Below, piece after piece: positions 1 through 5,596 of a stretch of DNA of 5,753 bases. The notes beneath the pieces are model-generated. The model ran no database searches. It was not told where the DNA came from and was given only the letters and a program-made list of their open reading frames with translations. Origin of the DNA: Treponema sp. (GTDB taxonomy: Bacteria; Spirochaetota; Spirochaetia; Treponematales; Breznakiellaceae); contig JAISPY010000299.1 of the NCBI GenBank assembly GCA_031274565.1, positions 1 to 5,753 on the forward strand. The letters run 5' to 3'. A program made the position numbers and the translations under genes. How positions within the stretch are numbered: position 1 is the first letter of the stretch; each line of letters begins with the position of its first letter.

Positions 1-609
1 GGCGGCGCGTGCATCAGTAATTATTCATCCTTCGCTTCCAGTATTCAGCTTGAACGGCATACCAATATGGAGCTTAAAGCCCTTATCAGCGCCAAAGCGG
101 CGGAATTTGTCTCTTCCGGGGACAGTCTTATTCTTGATTCAGGGACAACCGTTACGGAGATGATCAAGCATCTAACCAATAGAAAAGAACTGCAAATTGT
201 TACTCCGGCAATAAACATAACCCTTGCCCTGGGGAAAGAGCCAACCAATACGATTATTATGACCGGCGGCGAATTTAAGGCCCCAACCTTGTCTCTGACC
301 GGCGAGAAAGCTGCGAGTATTTTTAAAGATCTGTATGTAAAAAAACTCTTTTTAGCTGCCGGTGGATTTTCGCTTGACGCTGGCCTAACCTACCCCAGTT
401 TTACCGACCTTCCCCTGAAGCGGGCTATGATCAATTCCGCTAAAACGGTCTATCTGCTGGTGGATTCCAGTAAATTGGAAAAAGTATTGTTCGCTTCCCT
501 GGGCTGTCTGGATAAAATAGATTTTTTGATAACCGATTACGGGATTACCCCTGAATATGAAAAAAGATTAGAGGATATAAATATTAAAGCGATTGTCTGC
601 CATCGTTAA
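1..609 (+). CDS. DeoR-family transcriptional repressor, C-terminal part (5' end outside window)
   Basis: The reading frame is open from the first base and encodes 202 residues before a TAA stop. It begins with Gly-Gly-Ala, the sequence that in DeoR-family repressors normally links the N-terminal helix-turn-helix to the effector domain, so the DNA-binding half is missing only because the window starts here. The rest is a DeoR sugar-phosphate-sensing (ISOCOT-fold) domain: LDSGTT at window residues 45-50 is the phosphate-binding loop, MTGGEF at 87-92 and DAGLTYP at 126-132 are typical internal blocks, and VDSSK at 154-158 is the family's conserved Asp-x-Ser-Lys motif near the end. Such proteins usually repress a neighbouring sugar or polyol catabolic operon and release DNA on binding a phosphorylated sugar. 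The regulated genes and the ligand cannot be read from this window. Family assignment is firm; the specific role is unknown. A start at base 67 is possible on paper but would cut into the domain. Confidence 0.9.
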   Translation, partial: GGACISNYSSFASSIQLERHTNMELKALISAKAAEFVSSGDSLILDSGTTVTEMIKHLTNRKELQIVTPAINITLALGKEPTNTIIMTGGEFKAPTLSLTGEKAASIFKDLYVKKLFLAAGGFSLDAGLTYPSFTDLPLKRAMINSAKTVYLLVDSSKLEKVLFASLGCLDKIDFLITDYGITPEYEKRLEDINIKAIVCHR

Positions 610-619
610 ATAAAATTCC

Positions 620-992
620 CTAAAAAAGACTAATTCCCTCGGCGATTAAGCGCAGACAAACGGCAAAAGCCTCCCTATCCAAAGAACCAAAGCAGTACCC
701 GTTCATACCCGATCTGCCGTCCATGGAGGTTAAAACCCCGCAGTTCCGCCGAAATGGCGACCAACTCCATCCTGCAGGTCGATAATTCCCCGGGGCATCT
801 GGACCTCCGCCGAGCCTCCACCGGGCCTGCGGTATCCCGTATCGCCCTCCGCGCGGTAGGCGGCATATCCGCCGCCCCTACCGTCATCGGTCTCCGCTTC
901 ACCAGTTCCATGATTCTTTCTCCCCGCAATTCCTTTGATCCCTTCGGTAATCGCCATTGTTGGTGGTTGATAGAAACGCAGTGTTTCCCCAT
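620..992 (-). pseudogene. Possible decayed minus-strand gene, frames broken
   Basis: No intact gene is convincing here, but the minus strand shows protein-like segments in different frames. One frame (992-675) opens with ATG and contains ERIMELVKRRPMTV near residues 25-38, which resembles the start of a helix-turn-helix. A second frame (957-730) carries RGIIDLQDGVGRHFGG. A third frame ends with CFGSLDREAFAVCLRLIAEG followed by ISLF and a TAG stop at 622-620, a tail that looks like an authentic C-terminus, vaguely similar to the last helix of fold-type I aminotransferases. The stop lies only ten bases from the convergent DeoR stop, normal for two converging genes. One explanation is a gene broken by several frameshifts; another is non-coding GC-rich DNA whose low stop density gives spurious open frames. 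I do not recognise a family with confidence. An intact 105-residue protein from 992 to 675 remains possible. Confidence 0.28.
854..883. repeat. GC-rich inverted repeat (strong hairpin)
   Basis: CGGTAGGCGGC at 854-864 pairs with GCCGCC at 871-876 and TACCG at 879-883, leaving a six-base loop (ATATCC) and a two-base CC bulge. That is an 11-pair stem. There is no T-run on either side, so it is not a standard Rho-independent terminator. It sits inside the possible decayed gene. It may be a dispersed palindromic repeat unit, a structural RNA element or simply a by-product of GC-rich sequence. Confidence 0.45.
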
Positions 993-1060
993 GCTATCAA
1001 AAAGGACTTTGCTATGGCGTTTACCTTGAGGACATTATCATTGCGGTTTAATCACCTGAG

Positions 1061-1093
1061 AAAATAAAAAGGGGACCGCTACGGTATTCCCCT
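1061..1093 (-). terminator. Rho-independent terminator of the minus-strand kinase/pseudokinase unit
   Basis: Read on the minus strand, AGGGGA (1093-1088) and CCG (1084-1082) pair with CGG (1078-1076) and TCCCCT (1075-1070), with a three-base ATA bulge and a TAG loop, and the stem is followed directly by TTTTATTTT. A GC-rich stem with a T-rich tail is the classic intrinsic terminator shape. It starts 17 bases past the stop codon of the membrane pseudokinase gene, which fits the end of the three-gene transcript. Confidence 0.82.
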
Positions 1094-1109
1094 CCTGCTA
1101 TGAGGGTGT

Positions 1110-2588
1110 CTAGGGCATCTCCCGTTGGATTTCCGCGATGCGCCAGGCGTCTTGGGAGCGGATAAGCCGAATACGATCCTTCTGGGCGGTGCTCCAGGGA
1201 AGGGGCGCCTCTCTAGGGGTTCCCGCTTGGCCCGGATCTTCCGTATCACGGTACGATCCGGGAAGCCAGAGCCGGTAGGAAACATCGAAGGATACCTCCC
1301 CATCGCTTTCATCCTGGTCAAGCCCTTCAAGCCGGAGTTCAGAAACACCAAAGACCGTAGCATCCGTAGGCGGAGCGCCTGCATCGATCCACTCCTGAGC
1401 AGGAATCACCGCAATCCGCTGTTCATAGGCCTGCCGCACCCGGCTTATGACAAAGAAATGGGTAACCATGTCAATATCACGCTTATACAGGGCCTTGGTT
1501 CCGCCCTTTGGCATGACACAGGCATCCATCAACTGATGATCCATGGCGCCCATAGCCTTATAATAGGTCTCGGCCACTTCTTGGGGACTCATCCCCTGGG
1601 TGGTAGGCCCCTTCGCCCGGTCAACCAGTAGGCTCCACAGGATAAGGACCAGGATCAGCGCCGCGACGGCGATCCCAGTGATGAGGGTCTTGTTCCGGTA
1701 GACCAAGCGTTTGGCTTGCACTCGCCGGGTATGCCGCTTGGTAAACCGCGCTTTTTCAAGGGTGAGCCGCGCCTGCTCCGCTTCGGTACACTCGTGTAGG
1801 AAGGACGCTGCCGGGGCAGAACCGGGTGAACCGAGCAGGTCCCCTAAGGCAGTAAGCAAGCCCCGGGCTTCTGTCTCGATCTTTGCCAGATTGAACCCCT
1901 TACTGAGTGCCTGCTTAGGACTCAAGAAGGTCAGAGCCCGGCTTATGAGGCCGGCAAGGTCCGTATCCAGACCGGGAACCGCAAGATGCGGGGGTACGAA
2001 AAACCCTTCCCGTATGTCCTGATGGAGTACCTCACGGTTGGTATTGGGGAAGGGTGGGGATCCACAGTAGATCCGATAGAGCATGGCCCCGGCGGTAAAA
2101 GCCGTAGCCGCAACCCCGGATAGATCCGGATGCACATACCCCTCGGCCCCGTTCAGCCATGCGTCCCGTCCTGCTGCTTCGAGGCTTTGCTTGACCAGTC
2201 GCTCCGGCGGAAACAGGAGCGTACCCGAAGGCGCAGCCAAGGCCCCTGCAGGCCACGGGGCAGGCGGGTTTGGCTGGGCATCCAGGACCAGCCGCGCCCG
2301 GATCCACCGCCGCAGGGCATCCAGGGCCTGATCCTTCCGACTCGCATCCGCGATGAGGATATGCAGCCCCTCTCCGGTAAAGGCAGGTCCCCAGATACGC
2401 ATGGTTCCGTTCTGTTCACGGACGCCCACCGGCTTCCAGGGTACCGGTACGCCATCCCCGCGTATGATCCAGCCTGATGCGGTGACGAGTTGGGCCAGCT
2501 TTGCCTGGGCAAAGGCTTGAGCTGAAAGTCCGGTGTCAAACTCCAGGGTCGGGCGTTCGGCTGCTCCGTCATGGATTGCTTCTTGCAT
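1110..2588 (-). CDS. Single-pass membrane protein with pseudokinase-like cytoplasmic domain
   Basis: This 492-residue protein has three parts. Residues 1 to about 285 are cytoplasmic and include a stretch resembling the C-lobe of Ser/Thr protein kinases: GYVHPDLSG at 150-158 sits where the APE-motif region would be, AGAMLYRIYCGSPPF at 166-180 matches the helix F block (usual form D-v-y-s-l-G-v-l-L-y-e-l-l-t-G-x-p-P-F), and VPPHLAVPGLDTDLAGLISRAL follows. I see no VAIK lysine, HRD or DFG motif, and the helix F aspartate is absent, so phosphotransfer is unlikely. A basic stretch at 284-300 (KRHTRRVQAKRLVYRNK) precedes one membrane helix at about 302-322, giving an N-inside orientation. Residues 323-492 would lie outside the membrane; SPQEVAETYYKAMGAMD resembles the first helix of NTF2-like or DUF4878-like domains. 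A longer reading from GTG at 2633 overlaps the previous stop by one base but has no well-placed ribosome site; ATG at 2588 does, so I chose it. Role unknown: sensing or scaffolding is inference. Confidence 0.8.
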   Translation of the reverse strand: MQEAIHDGAAERPTLEFDTGLSAQAFAQAKLAQLVTASGWIIRGDGVPVPWKPVGVREQNGTMRIWGPAFTGEGLHILIADASRKDQALDALRRWIRARLVLDAQPNPPAPWPAGALAAPSGTLLFPPERLVKQSLEAAGRDAWLNGAEGYVHPDLSGVAATAFTAGAMLYRIYCGSPPFPNTNREVLHQDIREGFFVPPHLAVPGLDTDLAGLISRALTFLSPKQALSKGFNLAKIETEARGLLTALGDLLGSPGSAPAASFLHECTEAEQARLTLEKARFTKRHTRRVQAKRLVYRNKTLITGIAVAALILVLILWSLLVDRAKGPTTQGMSPQEVAETYYKAMGAMDHQLMDACVMPKGGTKALYKRDIDMVTHFFVISRVRQAYEQRIAVIPAQEWIDAGAPPTDATVFGVSELRLEGLDQDESDGEVSFDVSYRLWLPGSYRDTEDPGQAGTPREAPLPWSTAQKDRIRLIRSQDAWRIAEIQREMP

Positions 2589-2599
2589 TGGGTTCGGTA

Positions 2600-2606
2600 C
2601 TCCTTT
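2600..2606 (-). promoter_or_regulatory. Ribosome binding site deciding the pseudokinase start
   Basis: The minus strand reads AAAGGAG eleven bases ahead of ATG at 2588. The spacing is slightly long but the match to the anti-Shine-Dalgarno sequence is good. The alternative GTG at 2633 has only GGGGAAA about 16 bases upstream, which is too far, so the ATG start is preferred. Coupled reinitiation at the overlapping GTG cannot be excluded. Confidence 0.6.
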
Positions 2607-2632
2607 ACATTCCCGCGGTTTGCAGCGCCGCA

Positions 2633-4282
2633 CTAATACTTAAACGCACTTTCCCCGATAAACTCCCTGAGTATACTCTCCCCTGGAACGTATTGGGGGG
2701 GGATAGGCGTGAAGTTTTCCAGGAAGGAGCGGAGCCTCACCGCTTCGGCATATTCGGGCCGATTGGGTTTCACCGAATGGAGCAAGGGATCCGCGTAAAA
2801 TTTTAAGACCGACAGTTCATAACTCAAGGCGGAGTTAAAGGCCGCGTCCGCGCTGTTCTGGAAGGGAAAGATGTAGCGCCGTTCCCCCCGCTGTACGCTG
2901 GGCCACATCTGGATGGTACTGACCGCACTGGTTCCCCGGAACTGGTAATCCCGGACCATGCGCCGCAGGAGCCGGTTATCACTGGTGGGAATTCGGTTGT
3001 GATCATCCAGGTTAAGGAGGGTCAAGGCTGAAACATAGAGTTTGAATTGGGTATTCCGGTCTATCTGCGGGGTAAGGGCAGGGTTCAGGCTGTGGATCCC
3101 TTCGATGATGAGTACGGTCCGCTGGTCCAGCCGGATTTTTCTGCCTCCGGATTCCCGGCGGCGCCCGGCTTTAAAGTCATATTGGGGAAGGGTTACTTCC
3201 TCCCCGTTAAAGAGGGCCAGCAGTTGCTGGTTAAAATAGGGGATATCCAGGGCTTCGAGACATTCGTAATCCGGTTCACCTTTCGCGTCCCGGGGGGTCC
3301 TATCGGTGTTCACATAATAATCATCCAGTCCAATGGCGATAGGTTCAATACCCATGACCTTAAGCTCCAGGGAAAGCCGTTTCGCGGTGGTGGTCTTCCC
3401 GGAACTTGAAGGTCCGGCAATGAGCACCATTTTTACCGTATCTTTCCTGCTATAGATGGTATCCGCGATCTTGGCTAATTTTCTTGCCTGGAATGCCTCG
3501 GCGATCTTGATATAGTCCTTGATGGTCCGCTCCCGGATGAGCCGGTTGAGATGACCCACCGCATGGAGTCCCACAATGCGGCCCCATTTCTTGTACTCAT
3601 CGTACACCGAGAAGATGATGGGGTTATCTTCAAAGGGCTCCAGGGTTGTGCCCTGCCCGATCCCTGGAAAACAGAGGAGGAAGCCCTCCTGGTAAAGGAT
3701 CAGATCAAAGGCGAGCAGGAGACCGGTACGGGGTACCAGGGGTTCGATGTAGAGGTCTGCAAAGTCGTTACATACATTGATCCGTACCTTGGAATCGCTC
3801 CGTTCCTCCAGCAGGAGGGCGGTATCGGTTTGTCCGTTTTGTTCAAAGAGCCTCAAGGCTTCGGTATAGGCCATAACCTGCACAGTTATCGGGAGGTCCG
3901 CCGCAACCAGGGCCTGCATAGCACGCTTCAGGGATTCGATGTCCTGCTGGGAGGGGCTCCCCACCAAGAAGGTATAGTAATAACTGTTGCCCAAGGAATG
4001 GCCTATGTAGAGTCTTTGTTCAGGGAACAAGGTGCGGGCGGTCATGGCGAGCAGAAAGGCTAAGGAGCGGCGGTATATCATCACCCCTTCAGGGGCTTCC
4101 AAAGACACCGGTTCCAGCAGGGCGTTCACCTCAAGCCGCGTGGCCAGGGGCAGAATTTCGTTGTTGACCTTGACTGCCACTAATCCTCCTGCTCCAAAGT
4201 GTTCGATTAGGGCTTCCACCGGTGTTCCTAAGGGACAGGTCAGGGAACGGCCATCCGTAAACGTAACCTTTATTTCATACAT
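2633..4282 (-). CDS. Uridine kinase-type nucleoside kinase with TGS and ThrRS-like N-terminal domains
   Basis: This 549-residue protein belongs to the P-loop uridine kinase/phosphoribulokinase family and probably phosphorylates a nucleoside, classically uridine or cytidine, using ATP or GTP in pyrimidine salvage. Residues 1-60 are a TGS domain. Residues 66-200 resemble the second N-terminal domain of threonyl-tRNA synthetase: YRRSLAFLLAMTARTLFP and LYIGHSLGNSYYYTF match the synthetase blocks around HSxxH and IGPxIxxGFYYDF. The two metal-binding histidines of HSxxH are Arg72 and Phe76 here, so editing chemistry is not expected. The kinase domain starts near 285 with Walker A GPSSSGKTTT at 290-299, then LDDYY at 319-323, YDF at 368-370, and IIEGIHSLN at 392-400. 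NRLLRRMVRDYQFRG at 436-450 matches the lid region. AGGAG lies eight bases before ATG. The length fits this fused family found in spirochaetes, clostridia and Thermotoga. It sits 89 bases downstream of the cytidylate-kinase-like gene. Substrate is inferred, not shown. Confidence 0.9.
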   Translation of the reverse strand: MYEIKVTFTDGRSLTCPLGTPVEALIEHFGAGGLVAVKVNNEILPLATRLEVNALLEPVSLEAPEGVMIYRRSLAFLLAMTARTLFPEQRLYIGHSLGNSYYYTFLVGSPSQQDIESLKRAMQALVAADLPITVQVMAYTEALRLFEQNGQTDTALLLEERSDSKVRINVCNDFADLYIEPLVPRTGLLLAFDLILYQEGFLLCFPGIGQGTTLEPFEDNPIIFSVYDEYKKWGRIVGLHAVGHLNRLIRERTIKDYIKIAEAFQARKLAKIADTIYSRKDTVKMVLIAGPSSSGKTTTAKRLSLELKVMGIEPIAIGLDDYYVNTDRTPRDAKGEPDYECLEALDIPYFNQQLLALFNGEEVTLPQYDFKAGRRRESGGRKIRLDQRTVLIIEGIHSLNPALTPQIDRNTQFKLYVSALTLLNLDDHNRIPTSDNRLLRRMVRDYQFRGTSAVSTIQMWPSVQRGERRYIFPFQNSADAAFNSALSYELSVLKFYADPLLHSVKPNRPEYAEAVRLRSFLENFTPIPPQYVPGESILREFIGESAFKY

Positions 4283-4371
4283 GGTAACTTCTCCTGTATG
4301 GTACCAGTATAACCGAGCTTATGGATTACCGGTAGAGCCGATGAGGTCGCATCCTGCGGACCAGCGGGTCC

Positions 4372-5193
4372 TTAGGGCATTATATGGTACTCCTGAACCA
4401 CCTGCATTTCGGATTGCACGGCCTTGAAGGGAACCAACTCCTGGACCGCGGAGACTGCGGCTTCCACCATGGCCTGGGAATTGGCCACCCCATAGAGGCT
4501 TATACTATCCGAGGAAACCGTGGTTTCCAGGAAATGAATGGGGATTTCCTTTTCATAGAGGATGAAATGTTTCACCTGCTGCCCCAGGGTCAGTTCCTGC
4601 AACCGCAGGACATGCTGGGACTCCGCTTCTTCGGTGATGAGCGTATCACAGAGATACTTGATGATATCCGCGCACATGGAAGGGTGCAGGTGCCCGGTAT
4701 TCAAACTGAGATGGTAATTGCCCGAATAATGCCACTCCATCTCAAAAAAATAGCGGTGAAACCCTTCCCGATCCTTATCGCTTTGCTCAAGGATCTGCAA
4801 GGCCCGTTTCTCATCACAATGGAAGTAGCTCTTTACCCGCTGGGTACGAATATCCCGGGGGGCAGTGAGGAAAACCGACAAGACCCCCGGCAGATCTTTC
4901 AAGATGACGTTAGCCCCCCGGCCGATAATGACCGCGGCTCCCTGACCGGCTTCGGTAAAGATGGCGGTTTTAAGATAATGCAGATAATCATCCCGGTCCT
5001 GGGAGAGGGATGCCCAGAATGAGGGTCGCCGTTCATCGTATTTTTTCAATTTACGGTCCGCAATCCCAAAGGATTTAATCCGGGCTTCCAGGCTCCCCTT
5101 ATCCACGCACCGGTACTGTAAACGTTTTGCCAATTCAAGGGCGGTCTCATCACCCAGAGCCGCTAATTCACGAGAAATCGTAATGATTGCCAT
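4372..5193 (-). CDS. Cytidylate kinase-like protein with C-terminal BON-like extension
   Basis: This 273-residue protein matches the cytidylate-kinase-like family (Pfam Cytidylate_kin2 type). The N-terminus, MAIITISRELAALGDETA, corresponds to the family's ISRE-x-GSGG-x-EIA phosphate loop, followed by LAKRLQYRCVDK at 21-32. AVIIGRGANVILKDLPGVLSVFLTAP starts at 87 and RDIRTQRV at 113-120 is the basic segment expected to contact the nucleotide. FHRYFFEMEW at 145-154 and YHLSLNTG at 160-167 are also typical (usual form Y-D-l-v-i-N-T). The usual family is around 200 residues; here residues 204-268 add a segment with SISLYGVANSQAMVEAAVSAV at 230-250, similar to the G-x-V-x-L-x-G-x-V core of BON domains. 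The phosphate loop is glycine-poor and has no lysine, so CMP kinase activity is uncertain. The start is set by AAGGAGG six bases upstream; a longer reading to 5280 would run through the promoter. It is the first gene of the minus-strand unit. Confidence 0.85.
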   Translation of the reverse strand: MAIITISRELAALGDETALELAKRLQYRCVDKGSLEARIKSFGIADRKLKKYDERRPSFWASLSQDRDDYLHYLKTAIFTEAGQGAAVIIGRGANVILKDLPGVLSVFLTAPRDIRTQRVKSYFHCDEKRALQILEQSDKDREGFHRYFFEMEWHYSGNYHLSLNTGHLHPSMCADIIKYLCDTLITEEAESQHVLRLQELTLGQQVKHFILYEKEIPIHFLETTVSSDSISLYGVANSQAMVEAAVSAVQELVPFKAVQSEMQVVQEYHIMP

Positions 5194-5199
5194 TAACAC

Positions 5200-5206
5200 C
5201 CTCCTT
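5200..5206 (-). promoter_or_regulatory. Ribosome binding site of the cytidylate kinase-like gene
   Basis: The minus strand reads AAGGAGG with six bases before ATG at 5193. This is a near-perfect Shine-Dalgarno match and settles the start against a 29-residue longer reading frame that begins at 5280 inside the -35 element. Confidence 0.85.
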
Positions 5207-5213
5207 AATACAA

Positions 5214-5236
5214 CATACAGCCATACAGCATAGAGC
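5214..5236 (-). repeat. Tandem 8-base repeat in the leader of the kinase unit
   Basis: On the plus strand CATACAGC occurs at 5214-5221 and again at 5222-5229, followed by an overlapping near-copy CATAGAGC at 5229-5236. It lies in the predicted untranslated leader between the transcription start and the ribosome site. Two or three copies may be chance or a short slippage array; no function is evident. Confidence 0.4.
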
Positions 5237-5251
5237 AGATTCTTTTTTACT

Positions 5252-5280
5252 AGTATAAGACCGGAGCGGAGACCTGTCAA
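5252..5280 (-). promoter_or_regulatory. Sigma-70-type promoter of the minus-strand three-gene unit
   Basis: Read on the minus strand, a perfect -35 box TTGACA (5280-5275) is followed by exactly 17 bases and a -10 box TATACT (5257-5252). Transcription should begin near 5245, leaving a leader of about 50 bases before ATG at 5193. The near-consensus boxes suggest strong housekeeping expression. No obvious operator palindrome overlaps the boxes. Confidence 0.85.
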
Positions 5281-5336
5281 AGATACAGTGGCCGCGTAAT
5301 CCGGATGGGTGGTGATCCAGAAAGTATAATGAATAA

Positions 5337-5354
5337 TTCCTTATAATATAAAGA
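5337..5354 (+). repeat. Repeat copy A, palindrome-centred motif
   Basis: TTCCTTATAATATAAAGA contains the 11-base perfect palindrome TTATA-A-TATAA centred on 5346. It matches copy B (read on the minus strand) at 17 of 18 bases. Similarity to copy C extends beyond the motif on both sides (AATTC before, TTA after). Confidence 0.6.
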
Positions 5355-5393
5355 CTTAGCCTTCATTGCTCCGGAACATGACTTGTTGAGAAG

Positions 5394-5441
5394 AATATTA
5401 GGAAATCCTATTTCTTTATACTATAAGGAAATAGGAATATT
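5394..5441. repeat. Long imperfect inverted repeat (hairpin) around copy B
   Basis: CCTATTTCTTTATA (5407-5420) is complementary to TATAAGGAAATAGG (5422-5435), 14 pairs with one G-T, and flanking AATATT arms (5394-5399 and 5436-5441) add six more pairs after a seven-base asymmetry. The bases AGGAAAT (5400-5406) can alternatively pair with ATTTCT (5410-5415), so two competing folds exist. No clear T-run follows, so a terminator role is weak. It could be a DNA cruciform-type protein site, an RNA structure or a transposon-derived palindrome. Confidence 0.6.
5412..5430 (-). repeat. Repeat copy B, palindrome-centred motif, inverted
   Basis: On the minus strand this reads TTCCTTATAGTATAAAGAA, which differs from copy A by one base in the 18-base core. 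Its central palindrome TTATA-C-TATAA is centred on 5421, which is 75 bases from the centre of copy A. It forms the tip of the long hairpin. Confidence 0.6.
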
Positions 5442-5487
5442 AACCGGAACGGATCGCATGCATGTTATAACGGTACCTGCACAGTAA

Positions 5488-5503
5488 TTCTATAGTATAA
5501 AGA
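5488..5503 (+). repeat. Repeat copy C, palindrome-centred motif
   Basis: TTCTATAGTATAAAGA lacks two bases (CT) relative to copy A but otherwise matches, with AATTC at its left and GTTA at its right. Its palindrome TATA-G-TATA is centred on 5495, 74 bases from the centre of copy B. It lies about 50 bases ahead of the antitoxin promoter. Confidence 0.55.
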
Positions 5504-5550
5504 GTTACGCATCATACTTTGTAGATCACTTCCAAAAAAATAAAAATTAC

Positions 5551-5579
5551 TTGACATTACACAATACACTGTGTATTAT
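5551..5579 (+). promoter_or_regulatory. Sigma-70-type promoter of the antitoxin gene
   Basis: TTGACA at 5551-5556 is a perfect -35 box, followed by 17 bases and the -10 box TATTAT at 5574-5579. Transcription should start near 5586, which would give a very short leader of about 10 bases that begins at or just within the GGAGG ribosome site (5586-5590). A palindrome fills the spacer and overlaps the -10 box, as expected for autoregulation. Confidence 0.85.
5563..5577. promoter_or_regulatory. Palindromic operator in the antitoxin promoter
   Basis: AATACAC-T-GTGTATT is a perfect 15-base inverted repeat lying between the -35 and -10 boxes and covering four bases of the -10 box. Type II toxin-antitoxin complexes typically bind such palindromes at their own promoter through the antitoxin's DNA-binding domain. 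The position would block RNA polymerase. Binding by this antitoxin is inference. Confidence 0.65.
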
Positions 5580-5596
5580 AGAAATGGAGGAATAAA

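Larger units (their letters stand above)
5281..5550. other. AT-rich intergenic region without a gene, carrying spaced repeats
   Basis: Between the divergent promoters of the kinase unit and the antitoxin gene there are about 270 bases with no reading frame I can support and no tRNA-like fold. The stretch turns from GC-rich to AT-rich after about 5320. It contains three copies of a palindrome-centred motif (listed separately), a long hairpin, a CCGGAAC heptamer at 5371-5377 and again at 5444-5450, and the word AAAGTATAATG (5321-5331) with a near-copy AAAGTATGATG on the other strand at 5522-5510 region. The make-up suggests an inserted or accessory segment. Confidence 0.5.

Noticed and set aside
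614..639. AATTCCCT direct repeat after the DeoR gene
   Set aside because: The two 8-base copies, 18 bases apart, are short and low in complexity, with no linked feature.
754..1029. Plus-strand open frame of 91 codons in the gap
   Set aside because: There is no convincing ribosome site or domain; the minus strand shows at least as much protein character, so I did not call a gene on the plus strand.
1125..1631. Plus-strand open frame of 168 codons
   Set aside because: It lies wholly opposite the membrane pseudokinase gene, has no recognisable domain and no ribosome site, and is explained by GC-rich codons on the other strand.
3551..4063. Plus-strand open frame of 170 codons
   Set aside because: It is the reverse shadow of the nucleoside kinase's N-terminal domains, which are clearly recognisable on the minus strand.
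4306..4311. Possible internal promoter -10 (TATACT on the minus strand) ahead of the nucleoside kinase gene
   Set aside because: No acceptable -35 box lies 16-18 bases upstream and no extended -10 is present, so read-through from the upstream promoter is the simpler reading.
4358..4371. Small GGACC/GGTCC hairpin directly after the cytidylate-kinase-like stop
   Set aside because: The stem is only five pairs with no T-run, which is insufficient for a terminator between operon genes.
4384..5022. Plus-strand open frame of 212 codons
   Set aside because: It is antisense to the cytidylate-kinase-like gene, and its His/Leu-rich composition is typical of a shadow frame.
5337..5503. CRISPR-like array from three spaced repeats
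   Set aside because: Only three imperfect copies are present, one is inverted, they are short and palindromic at the centre, and there are no cas genes; the pattern fits binding sites or a repeat family better.
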